From the NCBI GenBank assembly GCA_026129405.1, contig JAHCID010000002.1, positions 827,422 through 891,421 on the forward strand: 64,000 nt of DNA. The letters run 5' to 3'. Positions 52,936 through 61,180 of the stretch are shown here, piece after piece. Source of the stretch: a bacterium (GTDB lineage: Bacteria; Desulfobacterota; Binatia; DP-6). The notes under the pieces are model-generated. The model did no database searches, had not been told where the DNA came from, and saw nothing but the letters and a program-made list of their open reading frames with translations. Numbering within the stretch: the first letter of the stretch is position 1; each line of letters starts with the position of its first letter. The translations under genes were made by a program, and so were the position numbers.

Positions 52936-53250
52936 TCATGGTGCGTGGGCGTGGATGGGTGCGTGGCCGACGGTCGCGGCTGCCGGCGGCCCTCGATCCC
53001 GCGCCGGGCCGAGCGCCGGGCGGTGGGCCGGGCGGTCCACGCGCGCCACGACGGTCGTCGTCACCGTGGCCGGCGGCGTGGCCGGCGCGACCGCGGGCGG
53101 GAACGCCGTCGCCTTCGCGACGTGGCAGACGACGCAGGCGCGGGCGTCGGTCTCGTGCGCGGCGTGCGCCGCGACGTCGCCCACGAGCTGGAGCCCGAAG
53201 CTCAGCGCGAGAACGACGGCGATGCGCCGGATGTCGGCAGGTTCGATCAC
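52936..53250 (-). CDS. Small exported His/Cys protein S2
   Basis: A 104-residue protein from a GTG that overlaps the stop of paralogue D (GTGA). A hydrophobic N-terminal segment (IAVVLALSFGLQLVG) is followed by AAHAAHETDARACVVCH, giving three His and a C-x2-C-H within 17 residues, then a Pro/Thr-rich stretch and a His-rich end (GHAPIHAHAP). The layout recalls DUF2946-like small periplasmic proteins found near copper genes. C-x2-C-H could bind haem or metal; the short length favours metal. It is the counterpart of S1 at 55731. Confidence 0.6.
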   Translation of the reverse strand: MIEPADIRRIAVVLALSFGLQLVGDVAAHAAHETDARACVVCHVAKATAFPPAVAPATPPATVTTTVVARVDRPAHRPALGPARDRGPPAAATVGHAPIHAHAP

Positions 53251-54335
53251 GGGGCGCAGGCGGCGGGGGCGGCGGCGTCCCTGGCGTCGAGCTTGCGGTC
53301 GGTGGTGAAGCGCACGACGCCGCCGAAGGCGAGGCACCAGCGCTCGGCGCCGATCGCGAGCTCGACCTGGATCGGCGTCGGGTCGTGCGTGAGCCCGAGC
53401 GCGAGGCCGGCGCCCTTCGCTGCGATCTTCAGCGTCTTGCCGGGCTTCAGGACGAGGCTCTGCACCGCGCCCGCGCGCAGCTTCTTGTCGGCGTACTTCC
53501 ATCCGCGACCGCTGCCGGGCTTGCCGATCGGCTTCCACGAGGCGGCGGGCAGGACGAAGACCAGATCGATGCCGGCCGCAGCGCTGCGGACGCGAACGGC
53601 GGCGCTCGCCTGCCGTGGATCCTCGGCGCCGAGCTGGAGCGTCGGGTCCGTCGAGACGACGCCGAGCATGCGCTTGCGGGCGTCGGCCGCGTCCTTCGCG
53701 ACCAGCTTCTTGCCGCCGAGGCGCTGCGCCGGCGGCGGCACCAGCGTGGTGCTGGTGGTCGTCGTCGAGCCGGGGGCGACCGTCGTCGACGTGGTGCTGC
53801 TCGTCGTGGTCGGCGGCGGCTCGGGGAGGTTCGTCACCGTCGCGGTATGGGAGGCCGACGCGGCGAAGCTCGGGCTCGTGGTCGTGAGCCGGAACGACAC
53901 GGACCGCGTGCCGGTGGTGCCGTTCGCCAGCACGAGCTGCCAGCTCGGGTGGACGTGGATCGCCGACGTGGTCCCGAGCAGGCGGAACTCACCGGGCGCG
54001 GCGAGCGTGCTCGGCCCGACCTTCAGCGACAGGTCCGGATCGATCGCGGTGATCTCGACCGTGACGGGGACGCCGGCCGGCAGGGGGAACAAGCCGTCGC
54101 CCGGTGTGACGAGCAGGTCCCAGCCCGGATCGGTCGACGTGAAGAGCGAGGTGGTCGGTCCCGTGAAGCTCAGCGTCGCGCGCACGGGTCTCCCGAAGTC
54201 GTAGCGCAGGGCGAGGGCGCCGCCGCCGGGGGCGGTCGAGCCGATCAGCATGTCGCCCGTGTGCTGCGCACGTGCCGCCGTGGTCCAGGCGAAGGTGCTC
54301 AGGAGCGCCGCGGCCACGAGTCGTCCGGTTCGCAT
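53247..54335 (-). CDS. Secreted His-motif paralogue D (two beta domains, Thr-rich linker)
   Basis: A 362-residue exported protein with a signal peptide to about residue 23. The beta domain has DPGWDLL, AGVPVTVEITAIDPDLSLKVG and His127-x-His129 (IHVHPSWQL). A linker of about 35 residues (PEPPPTTTSSTTSTTVAPGS and further Thr) joins it to the second beta domain, which ends WCLAFGG then AAPAACAP, as in paralogue B. Such linkers are typical of exported multi-domain proteins and may be glycosylated. It follows paralogue E by 12 bases and overlaps S2 by four. Confidence 0.75.
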   Translation of the reverse strand: MRTGRLVAAALLSTFAWTTAARAQHTGDMLIGSTAPGGGALALRYDFGRPVRATLSFTGPTTSLFTSTDPGWDLLVTPGDGLFPLPAGVPVTVEITAIDPDLSLKVGPSTLAAPGEFRLLGTTSAIHVHPSWQLVLANGTTGTRSVSFRLTTTSPSFAASASHTATVTNLPEPPPTTTSSTTSTTVAPGSTTTTSTTLVPPPAQRLGGKKLVAKDAADARKRMLGVVSTDPTLQLGAEDPRQASAAVRVRSAAAGIDLVFVLPAASWKPIGKPGSGRGWKYADKKLRAGAVQSLVLKPGKTLKIAAKGAGLALGLTHDPTPIQVELAIGAERWCLAFGGVVRFTTDRKLDARDAAAPAACAP

Positions 54336-54347
54336 CGTCGTGTCTCC

Positions 54348-55643
54348 TCAGTGCGCATGGAGGTGGGTGTGGGCGGCCGTGCCGCCGCGCAGGCAGGGGA
54401 AGTAGGAGGCGAGCGGCCGTGCACCCTGCGCCGGCCGGCTCGTGAAGGCGGCGAAGTCGCTGCGCGCCGCGGGCCAGGCCGCGGAGACGAGGTCGTCGGC
54501 GGCGCAGGACGTCGCGCGCACCGTCGCCGCGGCCGCGTCGCCGCAGATCCGGCCGACGGCACGCCGCGCGCGGCGTCGGGCCTGCGTCACGCGATCGAGC
54601 ATGCGGCCGTCGGCGACGCGACGCCGGCAGGCGGCCGCCACGAGGCGGTGCGACGTCGTGCGTCCGGCCGCCTCGCTCCGCCGGCGTGCAGCGAGCCACT
54701 ACGAGGCTGCCGGGCTGGCACGCGCGTGCAACGAAGAGGTTGGCGAGCGCGCGCAGGCGCCGGCGAGACACGGCGCCGCGTCGACGCTCCGAGCCAGGCG
54801 GCACTCCGCGAGACCGACGTGGGCCCGCGAGTGCCATGCATTGCTCCGGCCGCGCTCGGCGACGCCGGCGCAGCGCGCGGCGAGGCGTCGCAGCATCGCC
54901 GTACGGCGCGGGGCGAGCGCCGTGCGCCGCACCGAGACCTCGCCCGCGCACGCCGTCGCACAGGCCGGGGACACGGCGCCTGGACAATCACTCGCGGTGC
55001 GGGCGAGTTCGCGGAGCCACATGCCGACCTCGCGTGCGACCGTCGTCTGGCATCGCATCGCGGTGCGGTCGTACGCCCCGGTGGTGTACGTGACCGGCGC
55101 GAGATGGCCGTTCGTGAGCTCGAGCGTATAGACGGCCGAGGCGCGATAGCGGCTGGACGGCGTCTCGAGCCGGAAGCCGAGCCGACCCTCGACGAAGTCG
55201 GTCGCGTCGCCGTGGGTGCGGAGCTGGAACTCCGGGTGCTGGTGCAGGTCCCCGCCGCGCGCGATACCGAGGACCGCGCGGTCGCCCGGTGCGGCAAGCA
55301 GCGTCTCGCCGACCTTCAGCGCGGTCCGATCGGGGTCGTTCGCGACGAGGACGACGTGGACCTCGGTGTCGGCCTCGAGCGGGAAGAGGCCGCCTGTCGG
55401 CTCGGTGACGGCGGCGAAGCCGGGGTCGACGGCGGCGTGGAGCACGAGCGAGCCCAGCGCGTCGCTGAACGCCGCCCGCACGGGCGTCGTCCAGTCGAAG
55501 ACGATCGACAGTGCGCCGCCTGCGCGTCGCGTCGAGCCGATCGCCATGTCGTCCGATGCGCCGTGTATGTGCTGCGCCGCCACCACGCCGGGCGCGAGCA
55601 GCACCGCCGTCACGGCGCACGCCATCCACCAGAACCGTTGCAC
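54348..55643 (-). pseudogene. Secreted His-motif paralogue E, interrupted by in-frame TAG
   Basis: From a GTG at 55643 with GGAGG four bases before it, the frame encodes a signal peptide, then HIHGASDDMAIG, VDPGFAAV, KVGETLLAAPG and the motif LHQHPEFQL, as in the other paralogues. A Cys-helical region follows. At codon 315 (54699-54701) there is a TAG. The same frame continues past it for 116 codons and ends ASYFPCLRGGTAAHTHLHAH, which matches the C-terminal ADHFPC of paralogue A and adds His. So the stop splits a gene that is otherwise intact. It may be a recent nonsense mutation, a base error, or the product may work truncated. Confidence 0.65.
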
Positions 55644-55689
55644 GTAGCCTCCGCCGTGCGCCGAGCGGCACACGGAACTCCGCTGATCC

Positions 55690-55717
55690 GTCCGCGAGCC
55701 GTACGGCGGTCGCGGAC
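55690..55717 (-). promoter_or_regulatory. Hairpin between S1 and paralogue E
   Basis: Arms GTCCGCGA and TCGCGGAC are perfect complements, with an inner palindrome GCCGTACGGC in the 12-base loop. It lies in the 87-base gap between the S1 stop and the paralogue E start, comparable in place to the double hairpin between C and B. Confidence 0.4.
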
Positions 55718-55730
55718 CTGCGAGGGATGA

Positions 55731-56027
55731 TCAGACCAGCGGGAGGCGTGGCGGCGCGCGGCCGCCGGTACGGTGCACGCGCGCGACGATGGGCGTGTGA
55801 TGCGGCCCGTCGCCGACGGCGATGCTCCGCTCCACCGGCGTCGCGATCGCGACGATGGGCGCGAGCACGGCCGGCGCATGGTGTGCGGCGAGACACGCCG
55901 CACAGTCGACCGGTACGAGGCCGTGATCGTCGTGCCGATGCGTCACCGAGCCGACGATGGCGAGCAGCACCGCCACCAGGGCGAGGGCGCCGATGATCCG
56001 GCGCATGGGGCGCATCGCACGTCGCAT
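55731..56027 (-). CDS. Small exported His/Cys protein S1
   Basis: A 98-residue protein. One hydrophobic segment (IIGALALVAVLLAIVGSV) is followed by THRHDDHG, then DCAACLAAHH (C-x2-C with adjacent His), a Pro/Val/Ala stretch and a His/Arg-rich end (PHHTPIVARVHR). The layout equals that of S2: export signal, His cluster, C-x2-C, low-complexity tail. It is DUF2946-like in arrangement. Several in-frame ATGs (56027, 56015, 56006) are possible starts. It is the first gene of the tandem secreted system. Confidence 0.6.
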   Translation of the reverse strand: MRRAMRPMRRIIGALALVAVLLAIVGSVTHRHDDHGLVPVDCAACLAAHHAPAVLAPIVAIATPVERSIAVGDGPHHTPIVARVHRTGGRAPPRLPLV

Positions 56028-56062
56028 CGTCGCGAAGCATGTACGCCGCGATGGCGACGCTG

Positions 56063-57588
56063 TCAATGTTGTTGCAACCTGGATGCGGCTGTATCCAGTG
56101 GAGAGACAGCGGGAGGTCCGCCGAAGAGCTCGTCGGGCGCGAGGACGTCGGCGAGCCGCCCCGGGCGCGCGGTGAAGGTCCAGTAGGTCGGCAGGTCGTG
56201 CTCGACGAAGCGGACGCGGCGGCCGTCGATCGCGTCCGACGGGAACGCGATCACGAAGAGGGCGGCGAGCCCGGGAAGCGGGGCGGTGGTGTTCGGCATC
56301 CAGCCGAGCCCCGGGAGCTGCCGATTGCCGATCGACGCCGTCTGCCCGGGCGGGGTCAGCGCGATGCGGACGCGGAGCGCGGTGAGCGCCTCGGTGACGC
56401 GGCGGCGCGTGAGCTCGTGCAGCTCGAGCGGCACCGGACGGCGCACCGTCCCGGCGAGGAGGACGGCGGCCACGCCGCATGCGACGACGGCCTGCGTGCC
56501 GGGCGAGCGGGCGAGCAGCGCCGTCAGGCCGATGCACGCGGCCACGGCCAGGAAGGCCTGCGACGCATAGTGGTAACGCAGCGTCGCGCCGATCTCCGCC
56601 GGCTCCTGGCCCAGCAGGCCGACGAGCAGGGGGCCGCGGGATGCCGCCACCGCGGCGTAGACGGCGAGGGCGACGAGCACGCAGGCGGCGAACCAGCGCG
56701 GCGCGGGCGCCAGGCCCAGCACGGCCAGGCTGCCGGCGGCGGCGACGCCGAGCGCGATCCACGCCGTGGCCGCGGAGCCCGGTACCGGTGACCACCAGGC
56801 GCCGAGCAGCAGCGACGTCACCCCGCTGCGCAGCAGCGCGGCGAACGAGCGCGCGGCGGGCTCGAGTCCGTGGAGCAGCCACCGCAGCTCGGCGCCCTGC
56901 ACCGCCGCCGCCGCGAACGCCGTTGTGGCCACCCACTGGAGACCGAGGTGCACGAGCGCGACGCCACCGGCCACGGCGAGCGCGGCGCGGACGGCGGCGC
57001 GGCGCTGCGGCGTCGCAGGGAACGCGATCGCCACGACCGCCGGCAGCACGAGGGCGACGGGCAGCGCCGTGCCGAAGAAGAGGTCGCCCAGGACGAGCCA
57101 CGCGAAGACGACGAGCCACACGCGTCGCCCGAGCGTCTCGACACGGCGTCCGGCGACACGGCCGAGCGCGAGCAGCACGCAGGTGGTCGACGCGACGCCG
57201 CCGAAGGCCGAGTACCAGGTCAGCGATTCGCTGGCGGGCAGGTTCCCCACGCCAGCGCCGCGAGGCCCGCCAGCATGGTGGCGCCCGTCACGCGCCACGC
57301 GAGGCGCGCGACCAGGACGACGTTGAGCGCGTGGGTGAGGAGCAGGCTCGCGAAGTAGGGAACGGGATCGAGCCCGGCGGTGCGGTCGAGGAGCGCGAAG
57401 ACGAGATTGCGCAACACGAGCGTGCTGCCGCCGATCGGCGTCAGCAGCACCTCCGGCAGCGGGCGATCGTGCAGCAGGTAGAGCCATACGAAGTCGTCGT
57501 TCCAGAAGTACGCGTCGAGCGCGCCCGCCCAGACCCAGGCGGACGCGCCGGCCGCGGCGATCCCGGCCACCCAGACGACGCCCGGCAT
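56063..57588 (-). pseudogene. GT-C-like membrane glycosyltransferase, one-base frameshift
   Basis: From an ATG at 57588 the first 115 codons give a membrane helix and the loop YFWNDDFVWLYLLHDRPLPE, with acidic residues placed as in GT-C enzymes. At about 57240 the frame breaks (one C missing before CTGCCCGCC). The next frame carries on as LPASESLTWYSAFGG and about nine membrane helices, then a soluble tail ending SRLQQH at 56063. Together they make about 505 residues. An assembly error or a fresh mutation is equally possible. It lies upstream of S1 on the same strand, 35 bases away. Confidence 0.65.
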
Positions 57589-57615
57589 CCTGCTGGCGCG
57601 GGTGATGTCGGACGT

Positions 57616-57714
57616 GCTCGCCGGCTTCAAGGAAACATAGCCCTTCTCACGAGCAAAGCGCTTGATCGTCGCTTCGCCGTCGACAAGCGCAACGACATCG
57701 TCGGATTCAGGCAT
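57616..57714 (-). pseudogene. LexA/S24-like C-terminal fragment
   Basis: A 33-codon segment reads MPESDDVVALVDGEATIKRF followed by AREKGYVSLKPAS. This matches the end of the LexA peptidase domain, including the catalytic Lys in DGEATIKRF. The Ser-containing part and the DNA-binding domain are not found beside it. It is in frame with the glycosyltransferase start, but the two sequences are unrelated. It marks the junction where GC falls and accessory DNA begins. Confidence 0.5.
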
Positions 57715-57917
57715 CGCCGCTAGTAGGTCGGCGCCTTCGATGAGCTCACCGCCAGACTTGACCACCCGGCAGCCCGGTCGGAGCCTCTCGGTGACCACCA
57801 TGCCCGCATGCTTTTGCTTACTGAATGAGGGGGCAGGTTCGAAACGCGATCGCGAAGACGGCTGACACCGCTAGCTCATCACGGCGAAGAGGTTGGCAGT
57901 TCTCGCCCAGGCCAGAT

Positions 57918-58976
57918 ATGCGACTCGTCATGACCGTCGGCAACCGTTGGATTCGTAAGAAAGCCTTGCGAGGCATCGCGACATGGATGCTGCCTCTCTG
58001 TGTCGCGGCACTCGATCCTACTGCTGCACTAGCGACGCATTGCGGTGGCGATCATTGCTGGATTCTTCCCGCCGACCAAGAGACGACCCCTCAGGCGTGC
58101 TGCGAAGTTGTGCGCAACCTGAGCACAAATGCCATCCTTCCGTTCGCCTGTGTTCTGGTAAACGGGCAAGGGTCATTTGTCGGAGGTGGCGGCGGCTGTC
58201 CGCTCATGATTTTCAACAGCGGCAACGGGCAGTGCCAAGGGGGGCACTCCAATATCGTCGGGGATCACGATATTAACCTCAAGCCCCTACCGCCAATCGA
58301 CTACACCGCCTATTGCGCTCAGGGGGACGGAGTTGTGTGTCGGCTGTGCTACGCGTCCTTCGCGGCCGGGTACAGCATGGTGTCGCAGCTGACGTTCAGC
58401 ACACCCTCAGATCCGAATCCGTCTTCGGGGCTGTCTGGCATCTGGAGCAAGATCGGTGCCCCGTCGACACTGACGTCGCTAGTGCGACTACCCCATAATC
58501 CCGCGCTCTACGAGCGAGTCGGTGGTAGGCAGCGCCACGCCCCAGGCTGGAGCAACCACGAGGATGGCAATCACTGGGGAACGCCAGCGATGAAGGCAGC
58601 GCTCGAGCACCTCTCTCAATCGTGGTTGGGAACCGATCCCGATGGCTACGTATGCGGCTCTCATGGGAAGTTCGCTATCAACGACATTTCGCTCGAGCCT
58701 GGGGGCATCTTCGACATCGATGGCAACTGGTTCACGCCGCACAAGTATCACGGGCGCGGTCGGGCAGTTGATATACGACCGCAACGGCAGAACTCTAACT
58801 TCGGTGTACCTGTTGGCGAGGAGAACCCATTCTGCACGCTCGCAAGGCATGCTGGTTTCACAAAAGCGTGCTTGGAGATTCCGCGCAACGACAATTCCTA
58901 TCCGACGGGGACTGACTGCAGTCCACGCTCTCTGTGCGAGCCAAGCACCATTAAACACTGGCATCTTGAGCTGTAA
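57918..58976 (+). CDS. Secreted LAS-type (M15-like) metallopeptidase candidate
   Basis: A 352-residue exported protein with an unusually long signal region (to about residue 39). The N-terminal half is Cys-rich (CCEVV, CVLVNG, CRLCYASF), probably disulfide-bonded. The C-terminal half has His278-x2-Gly-x-Ala-x-Asp285 (YHGRGRAVD) and a final KHWHLEL with His347/His349. H-x6-D plus a late H-x-H is the zinc pattern of LAS enzymes (M15 D,D-carboxypeptidases, MepA, hedgehog). A cell-wall or peptide substrate is possible. GC is low, so it was probably acquired. Its stop overlaps the next start as TAATG. Confidence 0.6.
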   Translation: MRLVMTVGNRWIRKKALRGIATWMLPLCVAALDPTAALATHCGGDHCWILPADQETTPQACCEVVRNLSTNAILPFACVLVNGQGSFVGGGGGCPLMIFNSGNGQCQGGHSNIVGDHDINLKPLPPIDYTAYCAQGDGVVCRLCYASFAAGYSMVSQLTFSTPSDPNPSSGLSGIWSKIGAPSTLTSLVRLPHNPALYERVGGRQRHAPGWSNHEDGNHWGTPAMKAALEHLSQSWLGTDPDGYVCGSHGKFAINDISLEPGGIFDIDGNWFTPHKYHGRGRAVDIRPQRQNSNFGVPVGEENPFCTLARHAGFTKACLEIPRNDNSYPTGTDCSPRSLCEPSTIKHWHLEL

Positions 58977-60064
58977 TGATGATGCCGATTGGAAGGAGAT
59001 GGGGCGTGCGTCGTGCGTTGTGGTTCTGGGGGGCGCTGCAGCTATCGGTAGGAATCTGGGGCGGTGCACTCGCGGGCGACGATTTCGTGATTCCTATCCC
59101 GCCGAATCGATTGGAGCCCGTCGAACATCCCGCCGCGAAGGCGGCCTTTGATCGCGGGATCGCCGCTGCCAGGCAGTATCCGCCGACTGTGCTGGATGAA
59201 ATGCCAGTGGAGGAGCTCAAACGACAGGGCTACGTGTTCGTGCACCGCTCGACAGGTGAGTGGATGCGACGGATATCGCGCTGCGAGTTCGAGTTCGCGT
59301 ATCGCCTCTCGACGAAAGAACTCGACGTCCGACAGTTCGAACTCCCGTGCCGCGTCGAGCCGTCCATAAGCGTACGCGTGGAGCGCTTAACCAATGGTCG
59401 TTTCAGGTACGCCTACGATATCGCGAATGGAGGTTCGGCTGTCCAGCCGATTGCCTGGGTTAGGATGAACGCGAAGGGCGTATCCGACATACCCGGCTCG
59501 GGATCACTCGGGTGGGTCGACGCTCATCTTGCCCCATGCGCGGAATGCGATGACGCGAGGGCGATTGAATGGCGTCCCTCAGTTGCCGGGCTAGAAGTCA
59601 AGCCGGGTAGCCGTGCGCAAGACATCACATTCGATAGCGACGATCTTCCGGGGGTCGTAGCTGCCGAGGTCGGCGGGGGCAACCGCCACGGCCCCGACGA
59701 TCAACCGCTAAAGGAGGGGCTTCCGACCTGGCTGGGCGATCTCACGAATGACCTCATCGCGAATGAAGGCAAGGTTGTGGTCACGACGGTTGGGCCAGCG
59801 ATACGCCGTCCGGCGGATGGCGGCGACTCTCGCACCGAGGCCGTGCGAAAGATCGTCGATGATATGCAAAAGGCTAACGCCGCCGGCATGCTTGGCGACG
59901 AGGTGTACGGTCGCTTGCGACCAATGGCGGATCGCATTGCTTCCAATCCAGGCGACCACGAGAGCGTGCGTTCGCTGCGCGAAGCGGTTGCTGGCTCGCC
60001 TGGAATCGATGAAGCTTACCGAAGCGCGTTGACGCTGTCGGTCCCCGTGTTGCTGCCAGAATAG
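58976..60064 (+). CDS. Secreted protein of unknown function
   Basis: A 362-residue exported protein with a signal peptide of about 34 residues (LWFWGALQLSVGIWGGALAG). The mature part begins with FVIPIPPNRLEP. A middle region looks like an immunoglobulin-type beta sandwich (SVRVERLTNGRFRYAYDIAN), a pattern seen in envelope proteins. The C-terminal 90 residues are helical. One C-x2-C (APCAECDD) is present. No family recognised. It is translationally coupled to the metallopeptidase candidate, so the two probably work together outside the cell. Confidence 0.6.
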   Translation: MMMPIGRRWGVRRALWFWGALQLSVGIWGGALAGDDFVIPIPPNRLEPVEHPAAKAAFDRGIAAARQYPPTVLDEMPVEELKRQGYVFVHRSTGEWMRRISRCEFEFAYRLSTKELDVRQFELPCRVEPSISVRVERLTNGRFRYAYDIANGGSAVQPIAWVRMNAKGVSDIPGSGSLGWVDAHLAPCAECDDARAIEWRPSVAGLEVKPGSRAQDITFDSDDLPGVVAAEVGGGNRHGPDDQPLKEGLPTWLGDLTNDLIANEGKVVVTTVGPAIRRPADGGDSRTEAVRKIVDDMQKANAAGMLGDEVYGRLRPMADRIASNPGDHESVRSLREAVAGSPGIDEAYRSALTLSVPVLLPE

Positions 60065-60069
60065 TCACG

Positions 60070-60835
60070 GTGTCCCCCTATCTTGTGGCATGGGGAGGCT
60101 GGGTCGCTATCGGTTAGGCGGTAGCCGTCTATTTAAGCTGGGTGGACGAACATCCAGTCGGTAAGGTGCTCACCTGTCCTGCTCGGGGTCGTTGCTGTGA
60201 TTGGCGCTCGATTGCAGTCGCATCTGTTCGAGCACCGGTTCCCGATTGCGACGCTGTGGGAGGGGCCCGCTGTCCTCGTGCGCCCAGGCTATCGCGCCGC
60301 AGGCGGGTTCATAGCTGCGTTTGGCGCCGCGCCTCTCGTATCGCGCTGCCTGCGGCTGCCGTTTAGAAGGCTAGCGGACACCCTGGCGCCTGTGCCCGCC
60401 ATCGTTCTCGCCGTCGGTCGCCTTGGCTGCTTCTTCGCGTCGTGCTGCTTTGGGAAGGTGTCCTCACTGCCATTGGCTACACAGTACCCGCCGGGAACCG
60501 AGCCGTTCTTCAATCACGTCGCGCGAGGACTGATATCAGCCACGGCGCCTCACTCGCTTGGCGTCCACCCCCTGCAGCTCTACTTCAGCGTGAGTGCGGG
60601 ATGCACCGCAGTGTGCCTGCTCGCCTTGAGGGGGCGCCAGCGATACGAGGGGCAACTGGCGCTGTTGATGGCGGCGCTTCTGTCATGGCAAGCAGTAGCG
60701 CTTGAGCCCCTGCGCGAGCTAGCCGCCGTGCAGAGCGTTCCCGGGCGATTCTCGGCGCCTCTCATCTCGGCATTGCTGTTGTCCGGGGTGCTTGTCTGGA
60801 ACCAGGTGTCAGTGGCGAAGGACTCTCTAAGATAG
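60070..60835 (+). pseudogene. Lgt-like membrane protein, nonsense and frameshift near N-terminus
   Basis: Reading from a GTG at 60070 gives SPYLVAWGGWVAIG, then an in-frame TAG (60115-60117), then AVAVYLSWVDEHPVGKVLT. One base shift near 60178 leads into LLGVVAVIGARLQSHLFEH and a long open frame to 60835. That frame has GRLGCFFASCCFGK and VHPLQLYFSV, which match the Lgt signature region of prolipoprotein diacylglyceryl transferase (GR-x-GC-F and HP-x-QLY). The protein is a divergent paralogue, not the housekeeping Lgt. With two lesions it is probably dead, unless translation begins at the GTG at 60197. Confidence 0.65.
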
Positions 60836-61180
60836 GGAAATGCGCGGCAAGACGCGCCGCTCGAGAACTGTCCCGCTATGGGCCAGTAATACCGGCGGAG
60901 ACGTGCCGGACGAGATAGGTGATGTAATCTGCGGTCGGGGTACGCAGAATCGCCGCGCTGCCCGGCGTCCCGGCGAGCGACGTAGCGAAGCGCATCGCGT
61001 GCCGCACGGGAAGCTAGCCCATGCTCAAACAATAGCTCAGTGACATCTGTCAAACGTATCGTATACTGATCGGTCGCTCCTCCTGGGCGTCTGTGCCCAG
61101 ATCGTAGTAGAGGAATTCGCGGACGTCCTGAGGTGGCTCCCCTCCGAGACTGGATACTCCCTTCGTTGTCCAGTGAGCGG
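60836..61180. other. Gap between Lgt-like pseudogene and IS110 remnant
   Basis: No convincing gene. A 39-codon minus frame at 60876-60995 and a 67-codon plus frame have no motifs. GC is low. The part next to 61180 may include the right end of the IS110 element, but that family has no usual terminal repeats to confirm it. Confidence 0.35.

Noticed and set aside
56071..56078. GTTGCAAC palindrome as a Zur- or Cue-type operator for the secreted operon
   Set aside because: It is only eight bases and falls inside the last codons (LQQ) of the glycosyltransferase. No extended dyad matches a known consensus.
60876..60995. A 39-codon minus-strand ORF with a plausible peptide
   Set aside because: Too short, no ribosome binding site and no match to any family I know.
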